Source: CAWIOX01 sp963837775 (GTDB taxonomy: Bacteria > Pseudomonadota > Gammaproteobacteria > Burkholderiales > Burkholderiaceae_D). Taken from it: a stretch of DNA of 28,518 nucleotides. The stretch is from contig CAWIOX010000013.1 in assembly GCA_963837775.1 (NCBI GenBank), forward strand, positions 1-28,518. Reading direction: 5' to 3'. This document shows, in pieces, positions 1 to 6,216 of this stretch. A program made the position numbers and the translations under genes. Positions within the stretch are counted from its first letter, which is position 1; the number at the start of each line of letters is the position of its first letter. The notes under the pieces were generated by a model. The model saw only the letters and a program-made list of their open reading frames with translations. It was not told the origin of the DNA and ran no database searches.

Positions 1-940
1 CCGCCCCGCTGCGCACCTGGCTGACGATACTGGCGAGGTTGTCGCGCATGGCCTTCATCGAGAACAATAGACTCGAACGGTCCTTGGTGTTGATATCAAT
101 GGCAACTGCAAGATGGCCGGCTGCAATTTCGTCTGCAATGGCAGCGGCGTAGGCCGGCTCGCAGCCCAACTGGTTGCGGATGCGCCGATAAACCAGCATC
201 AGCGCGACGCCCAATCCAAGGCAGAGAAACGCCAGCAGGCCGACCGATAGCATGTATGCCTCATTGCTCGCGCGCGTCGCTGCTTCGACGGCGGACTTGG
301 TTCTGATGTCGAGCAGCACGAAAAATTCGTCAATAGGCGCCATGATGCTGGCTTTGTACTTGTGGTAATTTTTTTCATGCATCAGTTTGCGCGCCAACTC
401 CAGGTCCGGCGCGTCTTTGCGGGTAAAGTTCCCGTTGCCATCGTCAAACAATCCCTTGACCGCATTCATGGCGATGACTTCGGTCTTGACCAAGGCATCC
501 GAATTCGCTTGCGCCTCTTTTAGCTTGGCGAATTCCTGCTCGGAAAAGCCGGCTTGCCTCATTAGGTCCTGAAGAGAAATCGTCTCGTCATCGGGACGCG
601 GCTTGGCGGTTCCCGCCGCGACGAAATCCCAATAGATTCGCTCATAATGCTGCGGGCGTGGTTTCTTTCCATTGCGGATGTCGAGGATATCCAAGTACTG
701 CTGTTCATATGCGGCATCGCCGGTCACCACATAGGTACGCGCCAGCCGGGTCAGATCATCCGAGCCTTGACGCAATTCATCCGCCAGCAGATAGGAATGG
801 TAGCGCGCCTCATTCACCGCCGCCAGGTCAGCCTGTTTTCGTGAAACCTGGAACAGCGCGGCCAGCAACAATATGCCCATAATGCCGACCGCAGCAAAAA
901 GGCAGGTAAAAAGTTTCTTGAGTGTCACCGTTTTCCCCAC
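1..940 (-). CDS. Methyl-accepting chemotaxis protein, C-terminal part cut off by window edge
   Basis: Membrane chemoreceptor that would sense a periplasmic ligand and signal through CheW/CheA. Only the first 313 residues are present; the frame stays open to base 1. I chose the GTG at 940 because a strong GGAGG lies 5 nt upstream and the peptide begins MGKTVTLKKLF. TM1 is about residues 8-30, TM2 about 230-251. The periplasmic part of about 200 residues contains ARTYVVTGD, then IRNGKKPRP and RIYWDFV, a sensor pattern that recurs in proteobacterial chemoreceptors (from memory). After TM2 come QLGCEPAYAA and an HAMP-like stretch, close to the same region of the chemoreceptor at 1561-3294 (QLGGEPDYAA). 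The two sensor domains are unrelated by eye, so the receptors probably detect different signals. The signalling hairpin lies outside the window. Upstream is a spacer of about 620 nt carrying a perfect FNR-type box. Confidence 0.88.
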   Translation of the reverse strand, partial: MGKTVTLKKLFTCLFAAVGIMGILLLAALFQVSRKQADLAAVNEARYHSYLLADELRQGSDDLTRLARTYVVTGDAAYEQQYLDILDIRNGKKPRPQHYERIYWDFVAAGTAKPRPDDETISLQDLMRQAGFSEQEFAKLKEAQANSDALVKTEVIAMNAVKGLFDDGNGNFTRKDAPDLELARKLMHEKNYHKYKASIMAPIDEFFVLLDIRTKSAVEAATRASNEAYMLSVGLLAFLCLGLGVALMLVYRRIRNQLGCEPAYAAAIADEIAAGHLAVAIDINTKDRSSLLFSMKAMRDNLASIVSQVRSGA

Positions 941-1161
941 GTCATCCTCCGAGAGTTATCGATTTATTTAATTCACCTGTTTAGACTTCTCTATCGGCTT
1001 AGAGGTACGCTCTCGCGCAGGCTGAGCCAAGGAGAAGGCAATGGAAAGCAAAGATTTGTACCATCACGGCTCGAATTGAGGCAGCCCTGGACGGTAGGGT
1101 GTGTTGATCTGAGCCTTGCCAAGCAATATATTTTGACAATGGCTACGCACCCTTACTTGGC

Positions 1162-1175
1162 TTGATTTACATCAA
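1162..1175. promoter_or_regulatory. Perfect FNR/ANR-type box (TTGAT-N4-ATCAA)
   Basis: The sequence is TTGAT-TTAC-ATCAA, an exact match to the FNR/ANR consensus. By chance about 0.03 such sites are expected in 28.5 kb. It lies about 222 nt upstream of the chemoreceptor that starts at 940. I cannot place a convincing -10 at class II spacing on the minus strand. The matching place in the duplicate spacer (3699-3712) keeps only the right half, TTAAC-TTAC-ATCAA. Confidence 0.45.
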
Positions 1176-1310
1176 TTAAATTGCTGCAGAGCCATGTTAC
1201 GACATGCTGCAACACCTGACAATAAGTCAATTCAATTTCGACAACTATATTTCAACCAGGCACTATTTGCACACCTGGTGCGGCCTTGAAAAGAAACAAG
1301 AATCTTAAAT

Positions 1311-1380
1311 ATACTGCACCATGTATTTTCAAAACCCCATTGAATACAAGCGTCAAAGCATCAATTAAATGGCATACTCC
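1311..1380 (+). repeat. Composite intergenic element, copy A
   Basis: Dyad ATAC-TGCACCAT-GTAT at 1311-1326, GCG beginning 24 nt after the dyad (1350-1352), and GCATACTCC with its CAT ending 49 nt after the dyad (1375). The upstream bases are AAATATACT, which could also read as a -10 hexamer (TATACT, 1310-1315) with TTGAAA 18 nt before it on the plus strand. The flanking genes run on the minus strand. Confidence 0.6.
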
Positions 1381-1428
1381 CCTATATTTACATTTTCAAG
1401 GCGCGCTCCGCGCAACGTAAAACGGAAT

Positions 1429-1464
1429 AAAAAAAGCGCTCCGGCCTTACGGCTGGAGCGCTTT
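1429..1464 (-). terminator. Intrinsic terminator of chemoreceptor 1561-3294
   Basis: Stem AGCGCTCCGGCC / GGCTGGAGCGCT (1435-1446 with 1451-1462) with loop TTAC and one G-T wobble. A run of A on the plus strand at 1429-1435 becomes the U-tract for minus-strand transcripts. It is the same structure as the livK terminator at 3975-4010, differing by only a few bases. Confidence 0.88.
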
Positions 1465-1504
1465 GATGCGACTGCTGGTGCTGCTTAGTACTGCTTAGTC
1501 CGGC

Positions 1505-1552
1505 TTAACTGGTGACGCGCAACAGTTCATGCTGGTTACCTTGATATACGCC
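1505..1552 (-). pseudogene. Relic of the 3' end of a livK paralogue
   Basis: Reading minus from about 1552, the frame gives VYQGNQHELLRVTS then TAA at 1507-1505. The LivK protein encoded at 4031-5179 ends YTYKGGKRELLTVTK and stop. At the DNA level the TGGTGACG..CAACAGTTC..GCT stretch is shared, followed by the same terminator and spacer. Only about 15 codons survive, directly after the stop codon of the chemoreceptor at 1561. The simplest reading is that a second livK copy stood here and its body was replaced by the chemoreceptor gene, leaving the tail and terminator. Confidence 0.6.
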
Positions 1553-1560
1553 CGACGACC

Positions 1561-3294
1561 TCAAAATTCTTCCCATTCATCAGCGGCAACAGGCGCATTC
1601 ACCACGCGCTTGAGCGGTGCCACCTTCGTTGCCGGACGCTTGGCGGTGCGGGTTGCGGCCGTGATCGGTGCGGCAGCCGCCGTTGTCGCCCGGAGCGGAC
1701 GGCTTTCCGTCTTCAGCGGTGCGTTGGCAGCCGCGGCAGTCCCGTCGAGCTTGAACACGCTGACCACCTGAGCCAGATTGCCAGTCTGATCCTGCAGGGA
1801 TGCGGCGGCGGCGGCAGCCTCCTCCACCAACGCGGCATTCTGCTGCGTGACCTGATCCATCTGCATGATCGCCTGGTTGATCTGCTCGATGCCCGAGGTC
1901 TGCTCCTGGCTGGCAGCCATGATCTCGCTCATCACGTCGGTCACGCGCTTGACGCTCTCGACCACCGCCTGCATGGTGGAACCGGCCTGGTCGACCAGCT
2001 TGCTGCCGGCTTCGACCTTTTCCACCGAGTCGCCGATCAGGCTTTTGATTTCCCGCGCTGCAGCGGCCGAGCGCTGCGCCAGGTTGCGCACTTCGCTGGC
2101 GACCACTGCGAAACCGCGGCCCTGTTCGCCGGCGCGGGCTGCTTCGACTGCCGCATTGAGCGCCAGGATATTGGTCTGGAACGCGATGCCGTCGATGACG
2201 CTGATGATTTCGGCGATCTTCTTCGATGAGTCATTGATCGAGCCCATGGTCTCGACCACTTGCGCCACGACTGCACCACCCTTGAGCGCAACATCGGAGG
2301 CGGACACCGCCAGTTGATTGGCCTGGCGCGCATTGTCGGCATTCTGCTGCACAGTGCTGGTCAATTCCTCCATCGAGGAGGCCGTTTCTTCCAGCGCGCT
2401 TGCCTGTTCTTCGGTGCGGGATGACAGGTCGAGGTTGCCGGCGGCGATCTGGCTGGAGGCGGTGGCGATGGTGTCGGTGCCGGTGCGGACCTGACCAACG
2501 ATATTGATGAGGCTGTCGCGCATTGTTTTCATCGCAGCCAGCAAGCTGGTCTGATCGCTTGCCTTGGTATCGATTGCAACGGTGAGATCGCCAGCGGCGA
2601 TGCTCCCGGCAATGCCGGCCGCATAATCCGGCTCGCCGCCCAGCTGTTTCAGTAGTGTCCGGGTGATCAGCAATGCTGCGCCGATGCCGATGAACAAGGC
2701 GAGTCCGCCCAGGATGATCATCAAGACGTGCGCAGAATTAATGTCTTGCTTGACCTCGGCACTGCTGGCGATGACGATTTTTTTCTGCAATTCCGCCAGG
2801 GCTGTGATGGGTTCCTGCAGCGCATCCAGGGCGGGCAGCGCTGCCGTGATCATCAAGCTGATCGCTTCGTCTTTTTTGCTATCTTCCACCAGCTTTCTGA
2901 CCTCGGCATTATAGGTAGCATACTTGGCACGCGCTTCCTTGATTTTAGCCAGCAGGTCTTTTCCTTCCGGCTTGTAGATCAGCTTCTCCAACGTGGCCAA
3001 GGACTCGTTAATCGCTTTCTTGTTGACCTCGATCCGCTCGTAAATTTTGACCACTTGCGCTTTATCTGTCGAGATCAGGATTTCCATATTGTTGCGGGCA
3101 TTCGCCAGCGTCGCGGCATTGATCGTTTCTGCCGCATCCGCCTTGACCCAGTCCTGCTCGATAATTTTGTCGTTGATTTCGCCAATACTGGAAAACTTGA
3201 TGAGCGCAATGGCAATCATGATTGCCGTCATCAATAGGACCAGTCCAAAACCGATGCTCAAGCGGGTACTGACTTTCATCTGTGTAGTTTTCAT
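1561..3294 (-). CDS. Methyl-accepting chemotaxis protein with four-helix-bundle sensor
   Basis: Complete 577-aa transmembrane chemoreceptor. TM1 is about residues 13-33; residues 34-190 form a helical, Ala/Lys/Glu-rich periplasmic part consistent with a 4HB_MCP domain; TM2 is about 190-212. Then come QLGGEPDYAAGIA (HAMP-like region), a methylated coiled coil, and the conserved signalling tip IDGIAFQTNILALNAAVEAA followed by RGFAVVASEVRNLAQRSA. An Ala/Thr/Pro/Lys linker leads to the C-terminal pentapeptide EWEEF, matching the xWxxF tether that recruits CheR/CheB, so it probably adapts efficiently. The start is ATG 3294, preceded by AAGGAAC. A terminator follows at 1464-1429. Upstream of it is a GGDEF-domain relic, and further upstream livK on the same strand. 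The ligand cannot be read from the sequence. Confidence 0.96.
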   Translation of the reverse strand: MKTTQMKVSTRLSIGFGLVLLMTAIMIAIALIKFSSIGEINDKIIEQDWVKADAAETINAATLANARNNMEILISTDKAQVVKIYERIEVNKKAINESLATLEKLIYKPEGKDLLAKIKEARAKYATYNAEVRKLVEDSKKDEAISLMITAALPALDALQEPITALAELQKKIVIASSAEVKQDINSAHVLMIILGGLALFIGIGAALLITRTLLKQLGGEPDYAAGIAGSIAAGDLTVAIDTKASDQTSLLAAMKTMRDSLINIVGQVRTGTDTIATASSQIAAGNLDLSSRTEEQASALEETASSMEELTSTVQQNADNARQANQLAVSASDVALKGGAVVAQVVETMGSINDSSKKIAEIISVIDGIAFQTNILALNAAVEAARAGEQGRGFAVVASEVRNLAQRSAAAAREIKSLIGDSVEKVEAGSKLVDQAGSTMQAVVESVKRVTDVMSEIMAASQEQTSGIEQINQAIMQMDQVTQQNAALVEEAAAAAASLQDQTGNLAQVVSVFKLDGTAAAANAPLKTESRPLRATTAAAAPITAATRTAKRPATKVAPLKRVVNAPVAADEWEEF

Positions 3295-3329
3295 TTGTTC
3301 CTTACCGTTCTTGATTAAATGGAACTACG

Positions 3330-3565
3330 TGCATTGCATGCTGCCGGTTTTTCGCTTAACCCGATGTCAAGACTAGACATCAAGCAGTCGATATCGACCA
3401 GGATCAGCATTCGATCAGCGGCGACCGGCACGATGACGCCGCGTCAAATTGGCGACACTGTTGAGGAAATAATGGCTGTTGGCGATACGGGTGACGTTAT
3501 CGTAGGCGCGCAACTTCTGGACTTTCTGGATATCGACGCCGCATTCTGAAGACGAGGAATTCCAG
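3330..3565 (-). pseudogene. Decayed GGDEF (diguanylate cyclase) domain fragment
   Basis: On the minus strand one frame reads KVQKLRAYDNVTRIANSHYF, then LNSVANLTRRHRAG, and stops at 3415. The next frame continues with VAADRMLILVDIDCLMSSLD and then IG. Joined, these match the start of a GGDEF domain (pattern LAYxDxLTGLxNRxxF, about 20 residues, then LLLxDIDxFKxxND.G). A frameshift sits around 3420-3440. The rest of the domain, including the GGDEF signature, is absent; the sequence runs instead into the leader of the chemoreceptor at 3294. No start codon or membrane part can be assigned. It is a dead relic on this reading. Confidence 0.55.
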
Positions 3566-3855
3566 GTCAGTGGCGAGGGACGTCGTATGTTGTGTCTGAC
3601 TACCTTGCGCACTCAATGATGCAGTACTGGTATTGGAAGTCATCATGGTCTCCATGCATCGTCTTGTTTTTATAATGTTTAAGTGCCATCACTTTGGCTT
3701 AACTTACATCAATCAAACCATCGTGAATTTATGTTACGCGATGCGGCGGCACTTGACGAGGAATTTAATGAAATACAGCAACCATGTTTCAACTCGCTGT
3801 TATTTGCGCCTGACATGCCTGGCGCCGCCTTGAAAAAGAAAACAGAATAATAAAT

Positions 3856-3926
3856 ATACTGCACCATGTATTTTTTAAAGCGCAATGAATACAAGCGGAA
3901 AAGCTACTATTTAATAGCATACCCCC
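3856..3926 (+). repeat. Composite intergenic element, copy B
   Basis: Dyad ATAC-TGCACCAT-GTAT at 3856-3871, GCG beginning 24 nt after the dyad (3895-3897), and GCATACCCCCC with its CAT ending 49 nt after (3920). It is the copy nearest the family consensus. TATACT at 3855-3860 could be a plus-strand -10. Confidence 0.6.
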
Positions 3927-3974
3927 CTATATTTACATTTTTCACGGACTTTCAACGCAGCGTAGCGCAGGACG

Positions 3975-4010
3975 AAAAAAAGCGCCCCGGCCTTGCGGCC
4001 GGGGCGCTTT
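3975..4010 (-). terminator. Intrinsic terminator of livK
   Basis: Perfect 12-bp stem AGCGCCCCGGCC / GGCCGGGGCGCT (3981-3992 with 3997-4008), loop TTGC, and seven A on the plus strand at 3975-3981 giving the U-tract on the minus strand. It begins 20 nt after the livK stop codon. Confidence 0.93.
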
Positions 4011-4030
4011 GATGCAACTGCTTGTGCTGC

Positions 4031-5179
4031 TTACTTGGTGACGGTCAACAGTTCGCGCTTGCCGCCCTTGTAGGTGTACAACGTCAGCGTGCCGTCCTTG
4101 ATGTCGCCTTTGGCATCGAACACGATCGGGCCGGTGATGCCTTTGTAATGGATCTTGGCCAGTTCCGGCAGGTATTTCGCCGGTTCTGCGGAACCGGCTT
4201 TCTGCATCGCTTCGGCCATCGTCATCACGGAATCGTACACGTACGGCGCATACAGCTGCACGTCGAGGCCGAATTTCTTCTTGTAGGCCGCCTTGAACGC
4301 ATCCATGTTCTTGCGGTCGGCTTCGACCACGCCGCCGGCTTCGGCGCAGACGACCGTGCCTTCACCGATGCCGTCGCCGGCCAGCTTGATCAGCTCCGTG
4401 GTGCAGATGCCGTCACCGCCCATGAACTTGGCAGTGATGCCGAGCTGCTTCATCTGGCGCAGCATCGGGCCGGCCACCGCATCCATGCCGCCGAAGAAGA
4501 TGACGTCCGGATTCTTGGACTTGATCGAGGTCAGGATCGCATTGAAATCGGTGGCCTTGTCGTTGGTGTATTGCTGCGACACGACCGTCACGCCAGCACC
4601 TTTCGATTTCGCGCCCTTGACGAATTCTTCCGCCACGCCTTGGCCGTAGGCGGTGCGATCGTCGATCACCGCGATGTTCTTGGCTTTCAGGATTTGCACT
4701 GCATAGCGGCCCAGCGTGCCGCCCAGCTGGCCGTCATTGGCAACCACGCGGAACGCGGTCTTGAAGCCTTGCTGGGTGTATTTCGGGTTGGTCGCGGACG
4801 GCGAGATTTGCGGAATGCCGGCTTCGTTATAGATCCGGGATGCCGGGATCGTGGTGCCGGAGTTCAGGTGGCCGATCACGCCATTGACTTTGGCATCGAC
4901 CAGTTTTTGCGCTGCTGCGGTGCCCTGCTTCGGATCGGCGCCGTCATCTTCTGCCAGCAATTCGAATTTGACCTTCTTGCCGCCGATGCTGACGCCCTTG
5001 GCGTTGAGATCGTCGATCGCCATCTTCGCGCCGTTTTCATTGTCCTTGCCGAAGTGGGCGATGGAGCCGGAGATCGGGCCGACGTGGCCGATCTTGACGA
5101 CCTGCTGGGCGGAAGCTGCGCCGGCGAAAGCAAAAGCGATGGCGCCAGCCAGTGGAATAATTTTTGTGCTGAAAGTCAT
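4031..5179 (-). CDS. livK: Branched-chain amino acid ABC transporter, periplasmic binding protein (LivK type)
   Basis: Secreted type I periplasmic binding protein that should capture a branched-chain or related amino acid for a Liv-type ABC importer. The protein is 382 aa. The start is ATG 5179, because AGGAGG lies 6 nt upstream; in-frame codons further upstream are not needed. A signal peptide is clear (MTFSTKIIPLAGAIAFAFAG, cleavage near ASA-QQ). The mature part shows VVKIGHVGPISGSIAHFGKD, LAEDDGADPKQGTAAAQKLV, GVIGHLNSGTT and ISPSATNP, typical of the Peripla_BP_6 family. The permease and ATPase genes (livHMGF) are not in the window, so it is an orphan binding protein or serves a transporter elsewhere. 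It diverges from an Lrp-type regulator across about 270 nt and ends in a strong terminator. Confidence 0.95.
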   Translation of the reverse strand: MTFSTKIIPLAGAIAFAFAGAASAQQVVKIGHVGPISGSIAHFGKDNENGAKMAIDDLNAKGVSIGGKKVKFELLAEDDGADPKQGTAAAQKLVDAKVNGVIGHLNSGTTIPASRIYNEAGIPQISPSATNPKYTQQGFKTAFRVVANDGQLGGTLGRYAVQILKAKNIAVIDDRTAYGQGVAEEFVKGAKSKGAGVTVVSQQYTNDKATDFNAILTSIKSKNPDVIFFGGMDAVAGPMLRQMKQLGITAKFMGGDGICTTELIKLAGDGIGEGTVVCAEAGGVVEADRKNMDAFKAAYKKKFGLDVQLYAPYVYDSVMTMAEAMQKAGSAEPAKYLPELAKIHYKGITGPIVFDAKGDIKDGTLTLYTYKGGKRELLTVTK

Positions 5180-5448
5180 GTTCATCCTCCTATGGATTGA
5201 AAAAAATGTTGCAAGCCCACTCCTGCTCCCTATCCGGGACGGAGAGCCCGAAGATTGCCTGCACTGCTTTTTATAATATGGATCAAGTTCACCACCCTGA
5301 GCTGCACTGACTGCATCAGCCATAATCGCGGGATTGGTTGGAAAGACCGTGCAGGTATTCTAGGCTCCATAAAAGGTCTGCAGAATAGATTAATAAAAGT
5401 AAAATATCACTTTCACCTTATCTTTAAACGAAATAACGAGGTTTTTCA

Positions 5449-5895
5449 TTGAAGATTGAATTGGACGGCATGGATGGCAAAATTCTCGACATTTTGCAGG
5501 CCGACGCCCGCACCACCATGGCCGAAATCGGGCGCCGCATCCACATGAGCCAGCCTGCGGTGGCCGAGCGCGTCAAGCGGATGGAGGCCGCCAACGTGAT
5601 CACCGGCTACCATGCGCGGGTCAATCCGGCCGCCATCGGTTACGGCATTACCGCCTTCATCCGGGTGGCGATGCGCGGCCATGACCTGCCGATGGACAAG
5701 CTGGCGGTGCAATTGCCTGAGATCATTGAATGCCATGCGGTCACCGGCGACGATTGCCATATCGTGAAAGTGCTGGCCCCCAGCGTGACCGAACTGGCGC
5801 AGACCATCGCCAGCCTGACGCGCTGCGGCGTGACTTCGACTTCGATCGTGCTGTCGTCGTCGGTCGAGCGCAAGGCGATCAAGCCCGCAGGCTGA
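5449..5895 (+). CDS. Lrp/AsnC family transcriptional regulator
   Basis: Small amino-acid-responsive DNA-binding regulator of 148 aa, near the usual family size of 150-165. The N-terminal helix-turn-helix reads LDGMDGKILDILQADARTTM then IGRRIHMSQPAVAERVKRME. The C-terminal RAM (ligand/oligomerisation) domain follows from about residue 65 (ITAFIRVAMRGHD, ECHAVTGDDCHIVKVLA). The best start is TTG 5449: GAGG lies 7 nt upstream, and the next ATG (5470) would clip the domain and has no ribosome binding site. It diverges from livK, so control of livK is a reasonable inference. The shared upstream region is AT-rich near this gene, as Lrp-type sites tend to be, but I cannot mark an operator. Confidence 0.93.
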   Translation: MKIELDGMDGKILDILQADARTTMAEIGRRIHMSQPAVAERVKRMEAANVITGYHARVNPAAIGYGITAFIRVAMRGHDLPMDKLAVQLPEIIECHAVTGDDCHIVKVLAPSVTELAQTIASLTRCGVTSTSIVLSSSVERKAIKPAG

Positions 5896-5947
5896 CGCCG
5901 GCATCAAACCAACATTACTACCACTTTTACTCTATATATGGATTGCC

Positions 5948-6196
5948 ATGACTGACATCGACCAACGCTACCTCGTCCAGCAACGCAAAATCAACGCCAC
6001 CGAAAAAGATGCACCGGTATTCGCCAAGGCGATGCGCAGCAAGAGCGGCGCATTTGAAGGCGTGTCCTTCATCCGCAACAAAGAAAAGGCGTCGGTGATG
6101 ACGCTGGAGCAGGCGCAGGAGGTAATTGACTGGGCCAAGGCCAAGAAGGCCCAGGCCAGTCAGTATGTGACGACGATTATCTGCAAGGGGCAGTGA
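5948..6196 (+). CDS. Hypothetical protein, 82 aa
   Basis: I do not recognise this family. It is a soluble, charged protein rich in Lys, Ala and Gln, with no signal peptide or membrane segment. The start is MTDIDQRYLVQQRKIN; the C-terminal half contains VMTLEQAQEVIDWAKAKKAQ, likely helical, then a short beta-like end VTTIICKGQ. It lies 52 nt after the Lrp-type regulator on the same strand and may be co-transcribed with it. No clear Shine-Dalgarno sequence is visible. It converges with the CapA-like gene with only 20 nt between stop codons, and no terminator with a T-run fits there. Codon use looks like that of its neighbours, so I think it is real. Confidence 0.7.
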   Translation: MTDIDQRYLVQQRKINATEKDAPVFAKAMRSKSGAFEGVSFIRNKEKASVMTLEQAQEVIDWAKAKKAQASQYVTTIICKGQ

Positions 6197-6216
6197 GTCA
6201 GCGCCACTGACCCCGA

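Larger units (their letters stand above)
1152..1507 (+). repeat. Diverged duplicate spacer, copy A (partner 3690-4033)
   Basis: This stretch aligns along its whole length with 3690-4033. Shared landmarks, in order: TTGGCTT..TTACATCAAT, ATGTTACG, TATTTGC, GCCTTGAAAA, TAAATATACTGCACCATGTA, TGAATACAAGCG, GCATAC(T/C)CCCCTATATTTA, the GC-rich terminator hairpin, GATGC(G/A)ACTGCT and TGCTGCTTA. The homology runs into the last codons of livK on the copy B side and into a livK-like tail here. The stretch probably arose by duplication of a livK 3' end with its downstream spacer, then diverged. Confidence 0.75.
941..1560. other. Non-coding spacer between two chemoreceptor genes
   Basis: About 620 nt with no credible gene. 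From left to right on the plus strand it holds: about 200 nt with nothing recognised; a perfect FNR-type palindrome (1162-1175); a composite repeat element (1311-1380); the minus-strand terminator of the upstream chemoreceptor (1429-1464); and a short livK relic (1505-1552). The right-hand 350 nt align with 3690-4033. Confidence 0.75.
3295..4030. other. Long spacer between livK and the chemoreceptor
   Basis: About 735 nt without an intact gene. It contains a decayed GGDEF-domain sequence (about 3330-3565, minus), then 3690-4033, the duplicate of the 1152-1507 spacer, with composite element copy B (3856-3926) and the livK terminator (3975-4010). The remaining 3566-3689 shows nothing I recognise. 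Confidence 0.75.
3690..4033 (+). repeat. Diverged duplicate spacer, copy B (partner 1152-1507)
   Basis: Aligns with 1152-1507 from TTGGCTT through the terminator to the TTA stop codon of livK. An internal inverted repeat differs in sequence between the copies but keeps pairing: GCAC/GTGC in copy A (1270-1273 with 1277-1280) and GCGC/GCGC in copy B, both between TATTT and GCCTTGAAAA. It also carries composite element copy B. Confidence 0.75.

Noticed and set aside
991..1001. GCCGATA on the minus strand resembling a sigma-28 -10 ahead of the truncated chemoreceptor
   Set aside because: No TAAAG/CTAAA-like -35 at the required distance upstream; the -10 alone is not enough.
3915..3932. GCATACCCCCCTAT as a FrmR/CsoR-type operator by itself
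   Set aside because: The C-tract is not conserved in the other element copies and no DUF156 regulator gene is nearby.
4022..5200. Long plus-strand open frame (392 codons) opposite livK
   Set aside because: Mirror of a GC-rich real gene; the minus strand has a signal peptide, ribosome binding site, terminator and family motifs.
5340..5375. Possible sixth element copy: ATACCTGCACGGTC on the minus strand upstream of livK
   Set aside because: The GTAT arm is missing and there is no GCG or CATAC box at the fixed offsets.
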